Source: Trichuris trichiura
Lineage: Eukaryota; Nematoda; Enoplea; Trichinellida; Trichuridae
Length of the DNA: 64,000 nucleotides
Assembly (NCBI GenBank): GCA_037903355.1
Contig: JBAJFE010000017.1
Location: 248,001 to 312,000, forward strand
Reading direction: 5' to 3'
The stretch's first letter is position 1, and each line of letters starts with the position of its first letter. Made by a program: the position numbers and the translations under genes. Under the pieces are notes generated by a model that searched no databases, had not been told where the DNA came from, and saw only the letters and a program-made list of their open reading frames with translations. Of this stretch, positions 24,068-38,205 are shown in pieces.

Positions 24068-25812
24068 ACATCGTTGAGATCATATGCTCAGGTGTATCAT
24101 GAAATAAGCGCATGACGGATAATACTTAATGTAGACTGCCACGCTAGCTAATAATATCATATTGTTTCTTAGCCATTACTCTTTCCATTCAGTGAATTAA
24201 CTCTTAGTAAAGGCGATGAAATTTTTTTCTCCTTCTTTGCTTTTATTACTGCGTCAACACTATCGCGCATGAGAAATGCATCTAAAATCAGCAATTCATT
24301 GACAACAAGATTTTGCGCGACGCCATTAAGTAATGTATTAATGAGATGCAAAAATTTGCATTTAATTCATCGAGTAGGCACTAGTTCCCTGGTGTCAAAA
24401 TCACCTTATAGGTGGCACCTTAGTCGGTCCTATTGAAGCTTCATTTTTCATTGTCTTTCGTAAGTAGTCGGCATCTATTCAACTGGTTGGACTTCGTGGT
24501 TTTATGAACTCTGAACGAGTAACAATTACGTGAGCAGGTCGCATCGCTTAGCACCATTTGTCTTTCCGAGACAATGCACATGTGATAATTCAGGCTATTC
24601 CAAAAAAGCGTAGCAGACCATTATTTCCGTTGCTTGAATGGTAGCTAAGAAGCGGGAAGACTATAGATGCAAATTTGTAGCCTGATTCAAAACATGTCGT
24701 ACGCGCAGCGCAAGTTAAATCTACTTTTTCTTTCGTTCGTCTCATTTGAAATAAGCAAAAGAATCGTGCAAGAAGTTCCGTAGTTGCAGCTTATAAACAT
24801 ATGAAATTGTTTTAATGATAAAATCGAGTTTTTTGCCTAAATGAAAATCAGGTACTTATACTGTTTTGCTCATTTGCTTTAGCTGATTGTCATTATAACG
24901 GAGCCCGAATGATGTCAGATTGGCGAGTTAGGAAAACGATTGCGTCAGCATTTGATTTTACTTTAAAATTGCTGCGATTACTTCCAAATCAGGGCAACTA
25001 AAGGGGACGAGTCACAGCTTTCCGTACAGCGCGAAGCTACTGTTAAGTCAGGCAGATCTGCGAGAAGGCTGTTGCCAAAAATCAAGCAAACCTTCTGTAA
25101 TAAGAATGCGTTTTGACGTTAATGGCATATAAAAATGATACGTTGTTATTATTTTCAATATTTTGTGGCTGTGCACTGATTTCTCCTTATCGTAGTAGTC
25201 GGCATAAAATGAGAAACTAAGATCTTACGTTAGTGTCCAGAAACGGAAGAGCTTTATTTTTCAGTAGTAGATGAAACAAACTGGAATCGACTGAAAGATT
25301 CAAACCACGAGTTTCCATCATCTATCCTCATTGCGATGTTCGCATAACGCTGTAATAGAACAATTCTCATTGCTCTGACTCATCAGGCATATCCGTTTGT
25401 TCCGAGATAGGGCAGAAATAGCGCTAGAAAAATTCCTGAATGCTTAATTAACGTAAAGTAGTAACGGGATAGCAAACTACCTAATTCCTTGCTTTGCTAG
25501 AGTTTTGCTTCGTAAACGCCTACGTGCAGAACAACCTTAACGGAAATTGATGCACTTCTTAGCAAGGAAAGCTTAACAAGAGTTCTGTTTCCAACAGTAG
25601 CAAAAATACTTATTAAAATAATAATAGAGTAAATTAGCAGATCGAATTTCAAAATAATTTTCAGCTCCAGTTCGTCGACGCGGTAGAAAAGCATCTACTT
25701 ATAAAGGATTGCTTTAAGTGGGGTTTTCAGCCAATTTTTTTCAGGCTGAACCTGAGCACTGCTTATAGGATACCATAATTGCATTTTCTTTATTAACGGA
25801 ACGAAACAAGCA
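24068..25812. other. Intergenic, no feature seen
   Basis: AT-rich spacer between the 10-cysteine gene and the Tudor gene. No exon, RNA gene or repeat could be supported. Confidence 0.5.
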
Positions 25813-28800
25813 TGGCTTCTCGACGGGAAGCTTTGATTTCTAATGCAGAGATTTTTCTTCAAGGCGACGTAAGTATTTAAAATTTTTCAATGTTTACCTT
25901 CGCTTGGTTTACGTTGAAACGGGCTATTCTTTCTGTGCCAGCGTTTAGGTTGCCGTTTGTCAAACATGCTCGTTCAAGAGCATTTTGCTTTCTTTTGTGA
26001 TTTTTCTTAAAGCCACATTTTTAAGCACTCGCACGCGTGTAAATTCAGCGATAATTTTGCGTTGAAGAAATTGTGTTTGTCAGGGTGAATGCTGGGACTC
26101 GTACCCTACTAAAAGTAAAACCGATCGAATACGATAGTCCAATTGCGCAATATATCCCTATTGTAATAATCAGAATAGGCAAGATGCATGCACAACTGTA
26201 GCGTGACTTTTTCAATTTCGATTTGCTGTCGTGGGACAAGCGGGTTTCGAAACGTCTGTGTTCGTCTTGGCGCGAAATCTTTATATTTAAAATATTTGCG
26301 CGAGTTATACGCGTTTTCATTATTGACAAAAAGGTCAAGTCACTCGCTTAAGAAGGCGTTGCTGTGAATTAAATGACTACGAAAAGTTAGACTAGTTTGT
26401 GCATCGCCAGTTATAAATTGGATTAGAGACGCCATGCCTTACCGAGGCCTCCCTATGCCCTCTGTTAAACGCTGCATATTAAGTCGTAATCATGCTTACA
26501 CGCGGACGATAAATCTCACCCATTTCGATACCTGCAAATCGCAAGTATGTCTACAGTGAATTTGATTTGAACTAAAGCTGATAAACATCTAGCTGGGAAA
26601 AAATTTTTAGCGAACGTCAGCCACAAGTGTTCGCTCGCAGTGTCTCGTCACTTAAAATGGACAATATTTTCAGTCGAAGCCCAAGGCTCTATTGGGAACC
26701 TGATTTCTCTTTTAAAGAATTACGAAGTTTGATTCAGCACTAAGTTCGTCCTCTGGACATGGCGGACATTTTTATCTTAATTAGTACGTTGTTAGCGAAG
26801 TTGAAACGACGAGCCGATCGCGACAGTGAATTTTCTCAGCTTTCGTTACGCCTATTGAGCTTGCAACCGTACGGTAGAAAAGCGCGAAAATACCTTGCGT
26901 ATCGGACGAGCTATTTCGAATGCAATGTACTGTTTTTCACGTTTCGGCAAATGATTAACTTCAGAAGTGTTTCAACGATTGCTTAACCGCGAGCTATTTT
27001 AAAAAGAATTTGCCCTGACTGAGTTTTGCAAAAAAAATTGAATTATTGTGACAGTATGGCGTAATTTTCAGCCCTTCCGATATCGCATATTTCGCGCTAT
27101 GGACCAAATAACTTTTTACGTAAATCAGGTAAGCTATTCTGAAGATTTTTTTAAGCCAATTAATAACCGTCCTGCTCTTGCAGCTTGGCAATGAAGAGAA
27201 TCGAACATGCTTACGGATGAAGCAACGCTTGCTCCTTGAGCCTATAACTTCGCTGACGCGGAACTTAGAGACGTTGCTAGGCAAAGAAATTATAGAAAGT
27301 TGCAACGAGGTAAGAACTTTTGGCACACCGTTTTCCGCGTGAACCATCCGCCGCTATGTAATTGCAGTTTCGGAGAGCCGAAAGCGTTGAGATTCAATCT
27401 CTCCCAAGTGAACGTGTACTAGCGGATATCGTCTCCGAAGAAGATGAGAAAGCGCCAACCGACGAAGACCAATGGGAAGTTCCCAGCGAAGCTTTGGATA
27501 CCGTAGGATTTTAAAAGCTTCAGTTTCACTTTGCAAAGCTAAGTTTTTAGATCGAGCGCTCAGACAAGTTTTTGGCGGATTACCCCGATGAACAACAACT
27601 TCAGTGCAGGGTGCTAGAGGTGTACTCTCCAAGCATCTTTTTGGTGACTTTCATTCCAACGACGAAACCGGTGGTCAAGTATGCTCTGAGCAGAGATTTT
27701 TTGCAGCTGCTTTTCATGTTCGCGATGCAGGTCCATGCAAGGAGGGAAAAAATTCGAACCAGAACGGAAACCACGCGTAGGTGGGCACTGCTTCGCTCAA
27801 CTATCGACGGATAACTTAGAGCGGGTTAAGATCCTCTCATTAAAAGACAACAAAAAAGGTAGGTGCATCAACGTTACGTGATGCGGGCAATAGATCGTTC
27901 CTTCGCTTCGGAAGTTTGTAGGCTCGTTGAGAAGTTCTCAAGTCTTAAACAGCCGCGCTTTTCCTAAATCAAAACTATACCAACTTAACGACACGCAAAG
28001 GGTTTAGTTTATTGCTCTAAGTAACCACCTGTTCTAAGGGATTTTTTCTTCTAAACTGTCCATTCCAATTGGATAATAATATAAAGATAACATGTAATCA
28101 TAATTTTGCATGACGTCATCAACAGAGAAAACAGACATCCGTGGGAACATTGGAAAAATATATTGTCGATTACCTGTTAAAGGTGTGAAAGCGCAACTTT
28201 TCAAAAGGAGCCCCGTTTGGTTTGAATTTTTTATTTGCATTTTAGGTATTCGTTTTGCCAAAGTTTTGCGCATCGACGACGGCAAGGTCGAATGGGTGCC
28301 CGTTAAGTTGTTGTTGCGACTTCCGCTCGATTATTACTTCTATCCCAGATCAACGTTGCATTGCTGCCTATCCGGTGTACGTAGCAAAAGCAGTACAGAA
28401 ATTCGAACTTATATGTCCAAATGCGTGCACGTTGCAGATCGCTCCAAAAAGCGACGACTGGAGTGAGAAAACAATTGATTGGCTGAAGAAGTTTTGTTCC
28501 GTTGACGGTAGCACTTATCACATAACAGTTGAAGGCAATAGAATCTGTGATACTGACATTGTGCCTGTAAGACGGTCCGAAGTTTCAAATGTTGTTGCTT
28601 TGTTAACTTTGCCGCCCGCCTACTAAGGTGCATCTTTACAAAACGGATAAAGATAGCGATAATAAAGATATTGCGTCGTCCGGTCTGCTTAAGTACGTTA
28701 GCGAGGAAGTAACAGAAAGCGCTGAAGATGACGTCTATGGCCTAACAGGACCAGTCGAAGAGCTGACCTCAGAAGTATATACCTATGCCACGCGGCAACA

Positions 28801-29779
28801 CGCGTTACAAAATTCTTTTCTTTTGCAGCGCTCTCTCGCTTCGTTGCCGCCGGACATTTTCGAAGCATCAAAAAGTGAATGTTCGCAGCTCTTAATGAGC
28901 GCCACGTGCAGTAAGCGAGAAAGATTTGGCGAAATTTCTAATAAAGCCAATTTACTATTTAGGTCAAAAGCCTGTTGTTCAGGTTACCGTATGTCAAGAT
29001 TATCTGTCAAATGGGATGAAGCGGGAGATGAAGTTCACGGTGTACAAAAACGTTGGTATAGCGAGAGCAGAAAGTTTAAACCGATTCTACGCAATAGTAT
29101 TAAATAATAACGATCATCGCTCACCGTCAACGGCTGAAGACGCTGTCTACCGAAGGAATAATAAGATGCTCAAGTAATACGCCATTTGGTTTTTTAAAAG
29201 TTTTATCCTAAAGGGCTTCAAAGGAAGGGAAAGCCATTCAGAGCTTTGGCCTGATTGGATTCTATCGTTACTGTTGTTATTTTTTCCCTTTTTTAGGCAT
29301 TCCGAAGCGCCGAAAAACTCGATTATGTTTGGACTGCACGGCCTGCACGTGCGCCCGGAGTACGCGTTTAACGATAGCATATACTCCATTGTGATGGCAA
29401 AATTTATTCAGTCCTTTACGAAATGCGATCGCTTGTCGGCCGTTTGCACCGCGGAAAGGTAAGCGTACGTTTGAAACGCACCGCGACCGTATCGCCGCGC
29501 CAAATATGCGTAGGAGCAACACGGGGTCGAATCTTGTTGTTTTGTTCGGTTGGCAATGCGAGAGTGCAGCGAGCATATGCTTGAACGAAGAGTTAAGCAA
29601 GTGCAAAGAGATTGACGCGAAGGATTATGAAGCTATCAAAGTTTGGCGTTTGGCCAAGGATGTATTGAAGAAGTTAGATGAACGACAGGTTAGCAGAATG
29701 ACGATTCGACATTTTCCGAACGTACAATATCCTTTTTCTTTAGTCTGCAGCGGAACTGATAGTAACAGAGGGGATGTAA
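25813..29779 (+). CDS. Tudor-domain protein
   Basis: Proposed exons: 25813-25869, 27184-27309, 27368-27502, 27551-27678, 27731-27858, 28246-28376, 28438-28566, 28628-28910, 28963-29173, 29297-29458, 29514-29688 and 29744-29779. All phases agree, giving 566 residues. Tudor domains bind methylated arginine or lysine and commonly act in RNA granules and the piRNA pathway. Extended-Tudor features: VLEVYSPSIFLVTF, VGGHCFAQLSTDNLERV, DDGKVEWVPVKLLLRLP, YPRSTLHCCLSG and KSDDWSEKTIDWLKKF, followed by VHLYKTD.DSDN.DIASSGL. An acidic segment precedes it (SEEDEKAPTDEDQWE). The C-terminal 120 residues (RPEYAFNDSIYSIV, ICLNEELSKCKEI) are not recognised. The first exon is joined across a 1.3-kb intron and is the least certain part. 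Nine of the eleven introns are 48-123 bp. A 54-nt in-frame stretch within exon 8 (28777-28830) has intron-like ends. Confidence 0.72.
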
Positions 29780-32386
29780 ACGTTTGAAAAGTGTTTTTGG
29801 TAATGTCAAAGTGCAGTGTTCATGGTGCTTCGGTCAATATTGCAATATGTTGCATAACACTTGAAACGTTACCGTACTTACGGTTTGCCACTGGCGAATA
29901 TTTGGAGCGGATATACCACCTTCGAAAGCTTTTCACCGTTCGAAGTTTGTTTCTCGTTTGCCCACCGCTTTTTAAATTTTTAAACGAGTCATTTAGGTGC
30001 TTGATTGTCATTTGTACTTGCACTTCAATTGCTAGATGCCGTATCCTTTGTGTGAATGGCAGCATTTCATTCATAACGCATGTCCAGTTTAATAAAGCGC
30101 TTTTTTCTCTACGCCAAGTCGTCTTTATTGTGCTTACATTGCTGTACAATTATGACGTCTACATTATTAGTAATATATTGCCTACTAACCGCTTTTGTTA
30201 AAGATACTCGTTTCGCTTTAGCTTACGCGGAAAGCTCTACGCTTTTTCATTTGGGGAAGTTCATTGAGCCTGATAAGATTAATCATTTTCATTTTTATCG
30301 CTTGTTTCCCTGACCGCGCTAAGTTGAATCCCGAAAGATTTAAAGTAGACGTAATATGCCGTACCACGCCTATCTGCGAGGTTTTGTTTCGATACGCAAA
30401 TGCTTCATCTTAGCGTTGCGTGACGAATAAGCCAACTATAAATGTTTTCTTTTATATTAGAAGTAAAACCTATTGTAACAGATGCTACTCGAAAAAGTAT
30501 ATTTTCACAGAAGTCAATCTATTCCTTGCGAAACTTTCAATATTCGCTATGGCCCATCGTCAGCGCAAAAAAGTAAGGCCACGAAAACGTTCACGTTCAG
30601 CACACAATGAAGTTTAAGCGTGAAAAAGCTTAGTTAAAGCAAAACTTTTACCATTTGCGGAAACACAAAGGAAACGATGATAGAATAAGATAGACTTGAA
30701 CGAAGATAAGGTAGAGTAAAATGGCTTAAAATTCACTGTAATGTGCAAAGGGGGAGTGGCGGATAATTCTTTTTTACTCTTATTTAAATATTTCAATTGC
30801 TTAGTACCTTCTGATCAGTTACTTTCTGTAAACTTCCCGTCTAAAGGCAAAGTTAAGGTCAACGAACAGAAATAAAAATAAGAAAGGGCTACCGACGTGT
30901 ATGGTCCAAGCACGTAAGAAGGCAACAGCTAGAAGTTGAAATGACCATTAGACGATTGCTATTTCGTCTTTTGTTTTTTATTTCTATTTCTCATCTTACT
31001 CAGTCTCTTTCCTATTCCTTTTTTGTTATTTTTTTAATTTTGTATTTCCATTTATGGATATTTTTTAATTTGCGCTTTTTCGAAGTACGTCCCAGAGTTA
31101 CAGTATGACTGCCGTAATGCAGGTAACACGCACACGTAAATTTAAAATTGTCGTTGGCATTGGTCTCTTGTTGGCCAAAATAAGTGTATGTCATAGAACG
31201 TTAAGTAAAAAGTGGACACGTGGTGATTAATACGAGCTCCTGGCACTTACAGGCAGAACATAGGTGATCTCTTAAAGATTAAATTCTGCTCAACCCGTAG
31301 GAACTCGTCTTCAGTTAAATATTAAATGACGTAACACTCATTGCGGCGAAGAGCGGGTTTCGGCCATCGGAAATTTAAATTTTTCCATTTCTTCACCTGC
31401 ATTCAATCAAAGTACCGTACAACATTCCTGCGCGCATTTCGACGAGACTTTTCACTGATATGTATTAAAATTTGGTATACTAGCTATTGATTCTGTAAAA
31501 AAACAACAATTTATTCAACGACCAAGCCCCAAGGATCAAGCAGTTGAAATACCGCAAAGATAAAAATAAGCAGGAGGAAAGGTACAGTATGCAGAGGAAG
31601 AGTCTAATCATGAATTCTACGGATTTCGCTTTAGTTTTATTTATTAATGATTTTTAGTGAGAAAATATGGATGTTGTCTCTTAAAGGCCCACTTATAGTA
31701 CTGTAAGTTTGACAGTTATTGTGTGCTGTCCTTACTCATCCCAAAACCTATATATAAAGCTAACACGTTGGCTTAGGCTTCGAAAAGGGCAGATCAAGGT
31801 GGACAGCATGCTTGCTAAAAAAAACTTGTATTTTTCAGATGACGGGACAAAAGCTAGCCAGCTTATATAAAGTTTATTTTATTTTATTGTGTTATATTTC
31901 AATTTGCATAAAATACAGGTTCCCTGATGGCAAGCATACTGGCTATCCTTTTCTACAATCGCCTAAAGGTAAGCCAGAATGCAATTCATATTTTCACATT
32001 TACAGGACAGGATGGCTGGCAAACCTAAGATGTGACTGAAGGAGACATCATCCAAAGATACGTCCAGGAAAGTTGGGCCCCACTTGAACCATAAAGTTTG
32101 GCGAAATGTTTTTTTAAATTTGAACAAGTAAGATGTTTCCAACGAAACTTAAGTAACCGCAGCAACAACAACTACAGTATGACTTGCGATTTGGATTACC
32201 ACATGGTGATGCGCAAGTATTGTTTATTGATCATATAATGTAGTATCGGGAACGTAAAATACTAATACTTTGTGCCAATTGTGACCGAGGTAGCCGTATA
32301 GTAAACTGAGGTTTAAAATGCGGGACGGAGGTAATGACAGCTCCGCACGTACACGCGCAACTCACTTCTTGAATAATGAAAAACAG
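29780..32386. other. Intergenic with weak repeat remnants
   Basis: AT-rich. Near 31770-31860 and 31920-32045 there are degraded matches to the dispersed repeat family R (GGCAAGCATACTGGC and GGACAGGATGGCTGGCAA). Nothing else is supported. Confidence 0.45.
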
Positions 32387-33087
32387 TTACTGTTCACTGC
32401 CGAGCGAGATAAAGCCTAAAGTGATTAGCAATTGTAGACAAGAATTTCTCAGCTTCTCCAAAACAGCCAACTGCTGAGGAGTCGCTACGCAGCATGGTAG
32501 TGGAGAATTACCATCTCGGCATATTGTCTCTGCAAGAAAACATTGAAGGAAAAACAAAACGCTGCGATAGATCAACGAACTTAAATTCTCAATGAGCTCC
32601 ATTCTTCTTACTATCTTCTCCATGCAGCTCACTTCGCTATAATAGGCTAAACAGCCGACACATACTGAAGAGCTTGTTTGTTTGCTTGCCAACAGTGCAG
32701 GATTTTGACCTGCAAAACATAATGCGATTAATGAAACAGCGAGCGGGTTGGAACTAACGAGTTCTCAAAACGTCTTCTGCCGCTTTCAAGATGCCTTGGA
32801 GAGCTTCAATTTCTATCGCTATCACTTCAAAAGAAAAGACAAACATCAGTGCTTCGAATGTAAATGTAAAACTGTTGAAATCAATAGGCAAGCAGCGAAA
32901 GAAACTAACTTCTTGAAAAAACCACGGGCGGATCGGTACTTTCCCTTATCCGTGGGATAGGTGTTCGTTTGCGTTCGGAAACGAGATGCCAACTTTCCGT
33001 TTCGTTAATACGATGAATGGTCTGCAAATGGGTAGCAACGGATTCTTTACTTTCGTTTTCGTAGAGACACAAGTCGCAATAATACAT
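32387..33087 (-). CDS. Small C2H2 zinc-finger-like protein
   Basis: Minus-strand exons 33087-32940 and 32709-32387, phase 1 (donor GTACCG, acceptor TTTTGCAG), about 156 residues. It starts at ATG 33087 with a finger-like segment YYCDLC followed after 12 residues by HLQTIH, matching C-x2-C-x12-H-x4-H, then a basic linker (SERKRTPIPRIRES). The second exon has CVGC and several more cysteines (SC, QC, IC, CC) with a helical region RRMELIENLSSLIYR. The single finger and the cysteine pattern do not identify a family, and the finger pattern alone could arise by chance in an open frame. A nucleic-acid-binding role is inference. The protein ends at TAA 32389-32387. Confidence 0.45.
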
Positions 33088-34052
33088 TTTGACTGACCAA
33101 AAAAACCTTCCTAAGCACCTAAAGCGAACAATTCAATTGATCGAATTAACCGGCAACAATTGCCCGCATCGATAGTTTTAAGATTATCGCATCGTCAGCA
33201 AAACTATGTACTGAAACAAATACGATCCATCGAGAAAAAATTTAGCAAAAAATAAATGCAAAAAGGTTTCCGAAAAATATAGCACTTGAATTTAGGCCTC
33301 CGCTGACACCCAGCTTACGCATAGCGCTTGAGTAAAGAACTTATCACCCCATCATTTTTAAAGCTGAATTTATAACAAATTTGAAACTGCACTTCTATTT
33401 CGAAGCATTTTCTTTCATTATCTCCAGCTGGTGAACAAAAAAAGCCTTCGCCAAACCTAGCCAACGTGGCTGAACAACAGTAACAGAATGACTAAGTAAA
33501 TTGTCAGGTTAGAAGCGGCAGTATGTCTTTGGACCATAATCATTTTGCCTTTTTTAACTTATACTGGTTGCTTTAAACTTGTAAGTATATGCAACACTGT
33601 GCTCTAACGAAAGCATATGCTGTTCAAGCGTAGGCTGATGTTATGTTGCTGCTGAAAATGCTAACTTGTACCAGCAGTTGGATGTCCAAGAAAACGACAC
33701 TTTACAATTCGCTTAAGCCTGTGTCTCGAACCTGCAGTAAGTTGATTTCGTTTTTGTCGCGCGATTACGTTTCAAAAAGATGAAATTGCATTAGTCCGTT
33801 TGTTTTGTTAGAATAAAATATCGCACTTGACGCATTTTACGTAAGTTGGTTTCTAGGCTACGCCAATGTTGATCTAACATTGGGTTAGTCTTTATTTGGT
33901 TAATAGCGGTTTTTCCTTAGCTTTTTAAATTTTAAATTCAGTCAATTACGTCAGTTAGCGTTCCTAAAGTGTACTAGTCTTTTAGGTGCGATTAGGGTGC
34001 CATGACGGTTTTACATTGGGCTATATTGATTCGAAAAATTCAGGAATGGTAT
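33088..34052. other. Intergenic, no feature seen
   Basis: AT-rich sequence without supported exons or repeats, ending at the solo LTR. Confidence 0.45.
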
Positions 34053-34206
34053 TGTAGCGGACGCGACCGCCCTTGTTACTTAAGCATCAGAAAATGATAC
34101 CGTAAGACATATACCTATCTATCGAGTACCGAGTACTGTCGTTTATTCTATTCTGACTGCCGTGTGGAAATAAACTGCTGAGTAAAGCTCTTACGGTTCT
34201 ACTACA
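34053..34206 (+). mobile_element. Solo LTR with target duplication
   Basis: A 154-bp unit beginning TGTAGCGGACGCGACCGCC and ending TTCTACTACA, that is TG...CA. It is flanked by GTAT at 34049-34052 and 34207-34210, a 4-bp target duplication. It contains an AATAAA polyadenylation signal (near 34169). Short LTRs with 4-6-bp duplications fit BEL/Pao or Gypsy elements. No internal retroelement sequence adjoins it, so it is a solo LTR left by recombination. A diverged inverted copy lies at 23549-23698. Confidence 0.82.
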
Positions 34207-34557
34207 GTATCCTATTCAATTAATGTAGACTTTCATTCATAATGGGTCCAAAAAATACATATACTGCAGAAAAACATGAATAACAAACTTCAGCTCGTAC
34301 GCACTTGGCAAATGCCAATTACGTTGACTTGGAAATGTAAGCAGACGTCGCATCTTCTGCATAGAACAATTGTACGTAAATTCATACTTCGGAGTCCATT
34401 GCTTTGCTATAAAAAAAATGGCATCAGTTTATAAGCAAAGGAAAGCGGAATATCTTAAAATATACACACGTTCGAAGCGTCGGCTTAATAATTATTATTC
34501 GTACTAGTGTTTTTATTATCATTTTTAATAACTGACGGTATTAGGTATGACTTAGCC

Positions 34558-34765
34558 GCCCCACAGTTTGGGAAATGCAGGTTCCTTTCTGGTAAGCATG
34601 CCCTGAACTTGTTGCGCCTTTGCTGGGCAGCATGCTAATCACCATGTTTTGCCTTTACCCAAATCCAAGCCAAGATATAAGCCTTCCGTTTCGGACTAGG
34701 CTTAGGTAAGGACAGGATGGCCGGCGAACTTACAGTATGACAGTGGGGCACCTAGGAGACAAAAT
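34558..34765 (+). repeat. Dispersed repeat family R, copy
   Basis: Shares ordered blocks with 45170-45380 and 48890-49120: GGAAATGCAGGTTCCTTTC, GCATGC, AGGCTTAGGTAAGG, GGACAGGATGGCCGGC and TTACAGTATGACAG. No terminal duplication was found. It is probably a SINE- or MITE-like element; the class is not determined. Confidence 0.6.
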
Positions 34766-36277
34766 CCCGTATTGTTTATATATATTATCGCTTTATGAGA
34801 ATGTTTGGGAAAAGGAAATAAAATACGGGTGCTGCTTATTGTCAATTCGCTTTCGAAAACCGCGTTCCAAGCGGATATCGTTGGACGAGTCGCATATGAA
34901 TGAAAAAGTACGACAGATGACCGTATATTTTAGAAACTCCAGGAATGCTTCCAATTTTTTCCTGTTATGCGCTCATTTTAAAACGTTTTCTAAATGTTAT
35001 AGGATGATATGAGTGATGGCAAAGTGCTAAATAACCGAGATAAACAATCCTGCCGTTAAATAAAACTGGATCGTATTTTTCCTCTGGAACCTGAAAAGCA
35101 GGTTATCCTACGCTTAGTGTTGTGCACCATTGAGTTTTTTGGCTCTCAAATTTTGAAGCCTTACTGCTATTAAAGGGTCTGTGTTGTCAAGCTGTGCAGC
35201 AGCAGAGTTTTCGTTACGTGCAAGCTTCAGCACTAGTCATCATATTAACCTAATTCCATTGAATTAGGACTATCGATTGATGGTTGCGCATTAATTTGCA
35301 TTAGCATTTAATAGTGCATAAGTATGTATATAACGAGGAGATTAGCAGCCATGAACTACGGAAAACAATAACGAAAAAAGAACGCTCATTCACCTGACAT
35401 GATTACGTGAAATTTCATAAGCATACGCAGCTCGCAAAACTGGTTCAAAAATTAGGTTGAATATTCCACTTTCGTCTGCTAATGAAAGCAGCTTTTTTCG
35501 GTAAATTGGAAATAGCTAATACAGGTTCTTACTTTATTGTGGCCGTTTTGGCCACTCAGAGCATAGTGTTCGCCCACGTATTTCAAATTTAGTGTTAAGT
35601 GCCACCTGGACAGCGATGCTATAAAGCTTGCCAATGACTTAATTTGTAAGCGATATTAGTAATAGTAGTTCGGGTAACGGTTATGTCGCCGCTTTTAGTC
35701 GCCCTTCTAACCGGTGAGCTCCCATTTTGTCGATTCAGAGCTTTTCTAAAGCGCCGCTCTTCAGTTACGATACTTCAAGCTTTTGCCCAAGAACCTCATT
35801 TGCAGCAAAGGTGAATTATGAATTTCAAAAATATTTTTAGCGTTTACAAAACTTCAGTAAATTTAAAATGCAAAGCTTTATAAGGAATGCATGATTTTAG
35901 AGAAATGCTTGAAACTGAAAACTTCACATATGTGATCTGAATGCTCTATGTTTATACTTGCAGTATTCATTCTGTGGAGACGATCGATTGAATTGATAAA
36001 ACAGTGGGAGTAAGCGATGGGAAACCACATTCACTAAAACTGACTTAATGCTTTGCCTCATCGTGTGCGCATTGAAACCGTTATGACAAATTATGCAAAC
36101 AAGATTACTGACATCCTCATATTGTTGCTGAATGTTAAAAGCTCAATTCAAAAGAAGCGCTGCATTTGGTAATTGTTGAAAGGAAGTACATTAAGCAAAT
36201 TAATTTAACACTTTTTCTATAGATAGACCGCCTCGAAAGTTTATAGTCATTTGTATCATTGCAGATCACTTGAGAAT
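34766..36277. other. Intergenic, no feature seen
   Basis: AT-rich spacer before the second 10-cysteine gene. Open frame 34737-35012 overlaps the repeat copy and is not considered coding. Confidence 0.45.
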
Positions 36278-37869
<1,592 letters not shown>

Positions 37870-38205
37870 CACGTTTTTGCAAAAGCTGAAAGCCGCTCAC
37901 TCGACGCAACCAAACCCCTTAAGCGCACGTTCAATTCTTTTGATTAATAAAGTAAATGTTTTGTACTATTTGCCTATGCGGAAAACTGAATATGCAAATT
38001 AATTTATTTTTCAAACAGGCAGCGTTTATACCGTCATTTATTAATGCTTTTTCTCTAACTGGTTTTTCCGGTTGGGACATTTTATTTGCAAAGCAATGAG
38101 TAACAATTGCGGCAGTTGTATCTATATCGATTCCGTCGATGTATTTACGACGTAAAAGCAATGCGCCGAACAAGAAAGGCTGATTTGAATTAAAATTTTC
38201 TTTTA
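37870..38205. other. Intergenic, convergent 3' ends
   Basis: Short spacer between the 10-cysteine gene (+) and the PAN gene (-). Contains A/T-rich runs suitable for polyadenylation signals but nothing specific. Confidence 0.5.

Noticed and set aside
27679..27706. 28-bp intron in the Tudor gene using the first acceptor (TTTTTTGCAG)
   Set aside because: Shorter than plausible for the spliceosome; the next acceptor at 27730 gives a 52-bp intron with correct phase and a better Tudor sequence.
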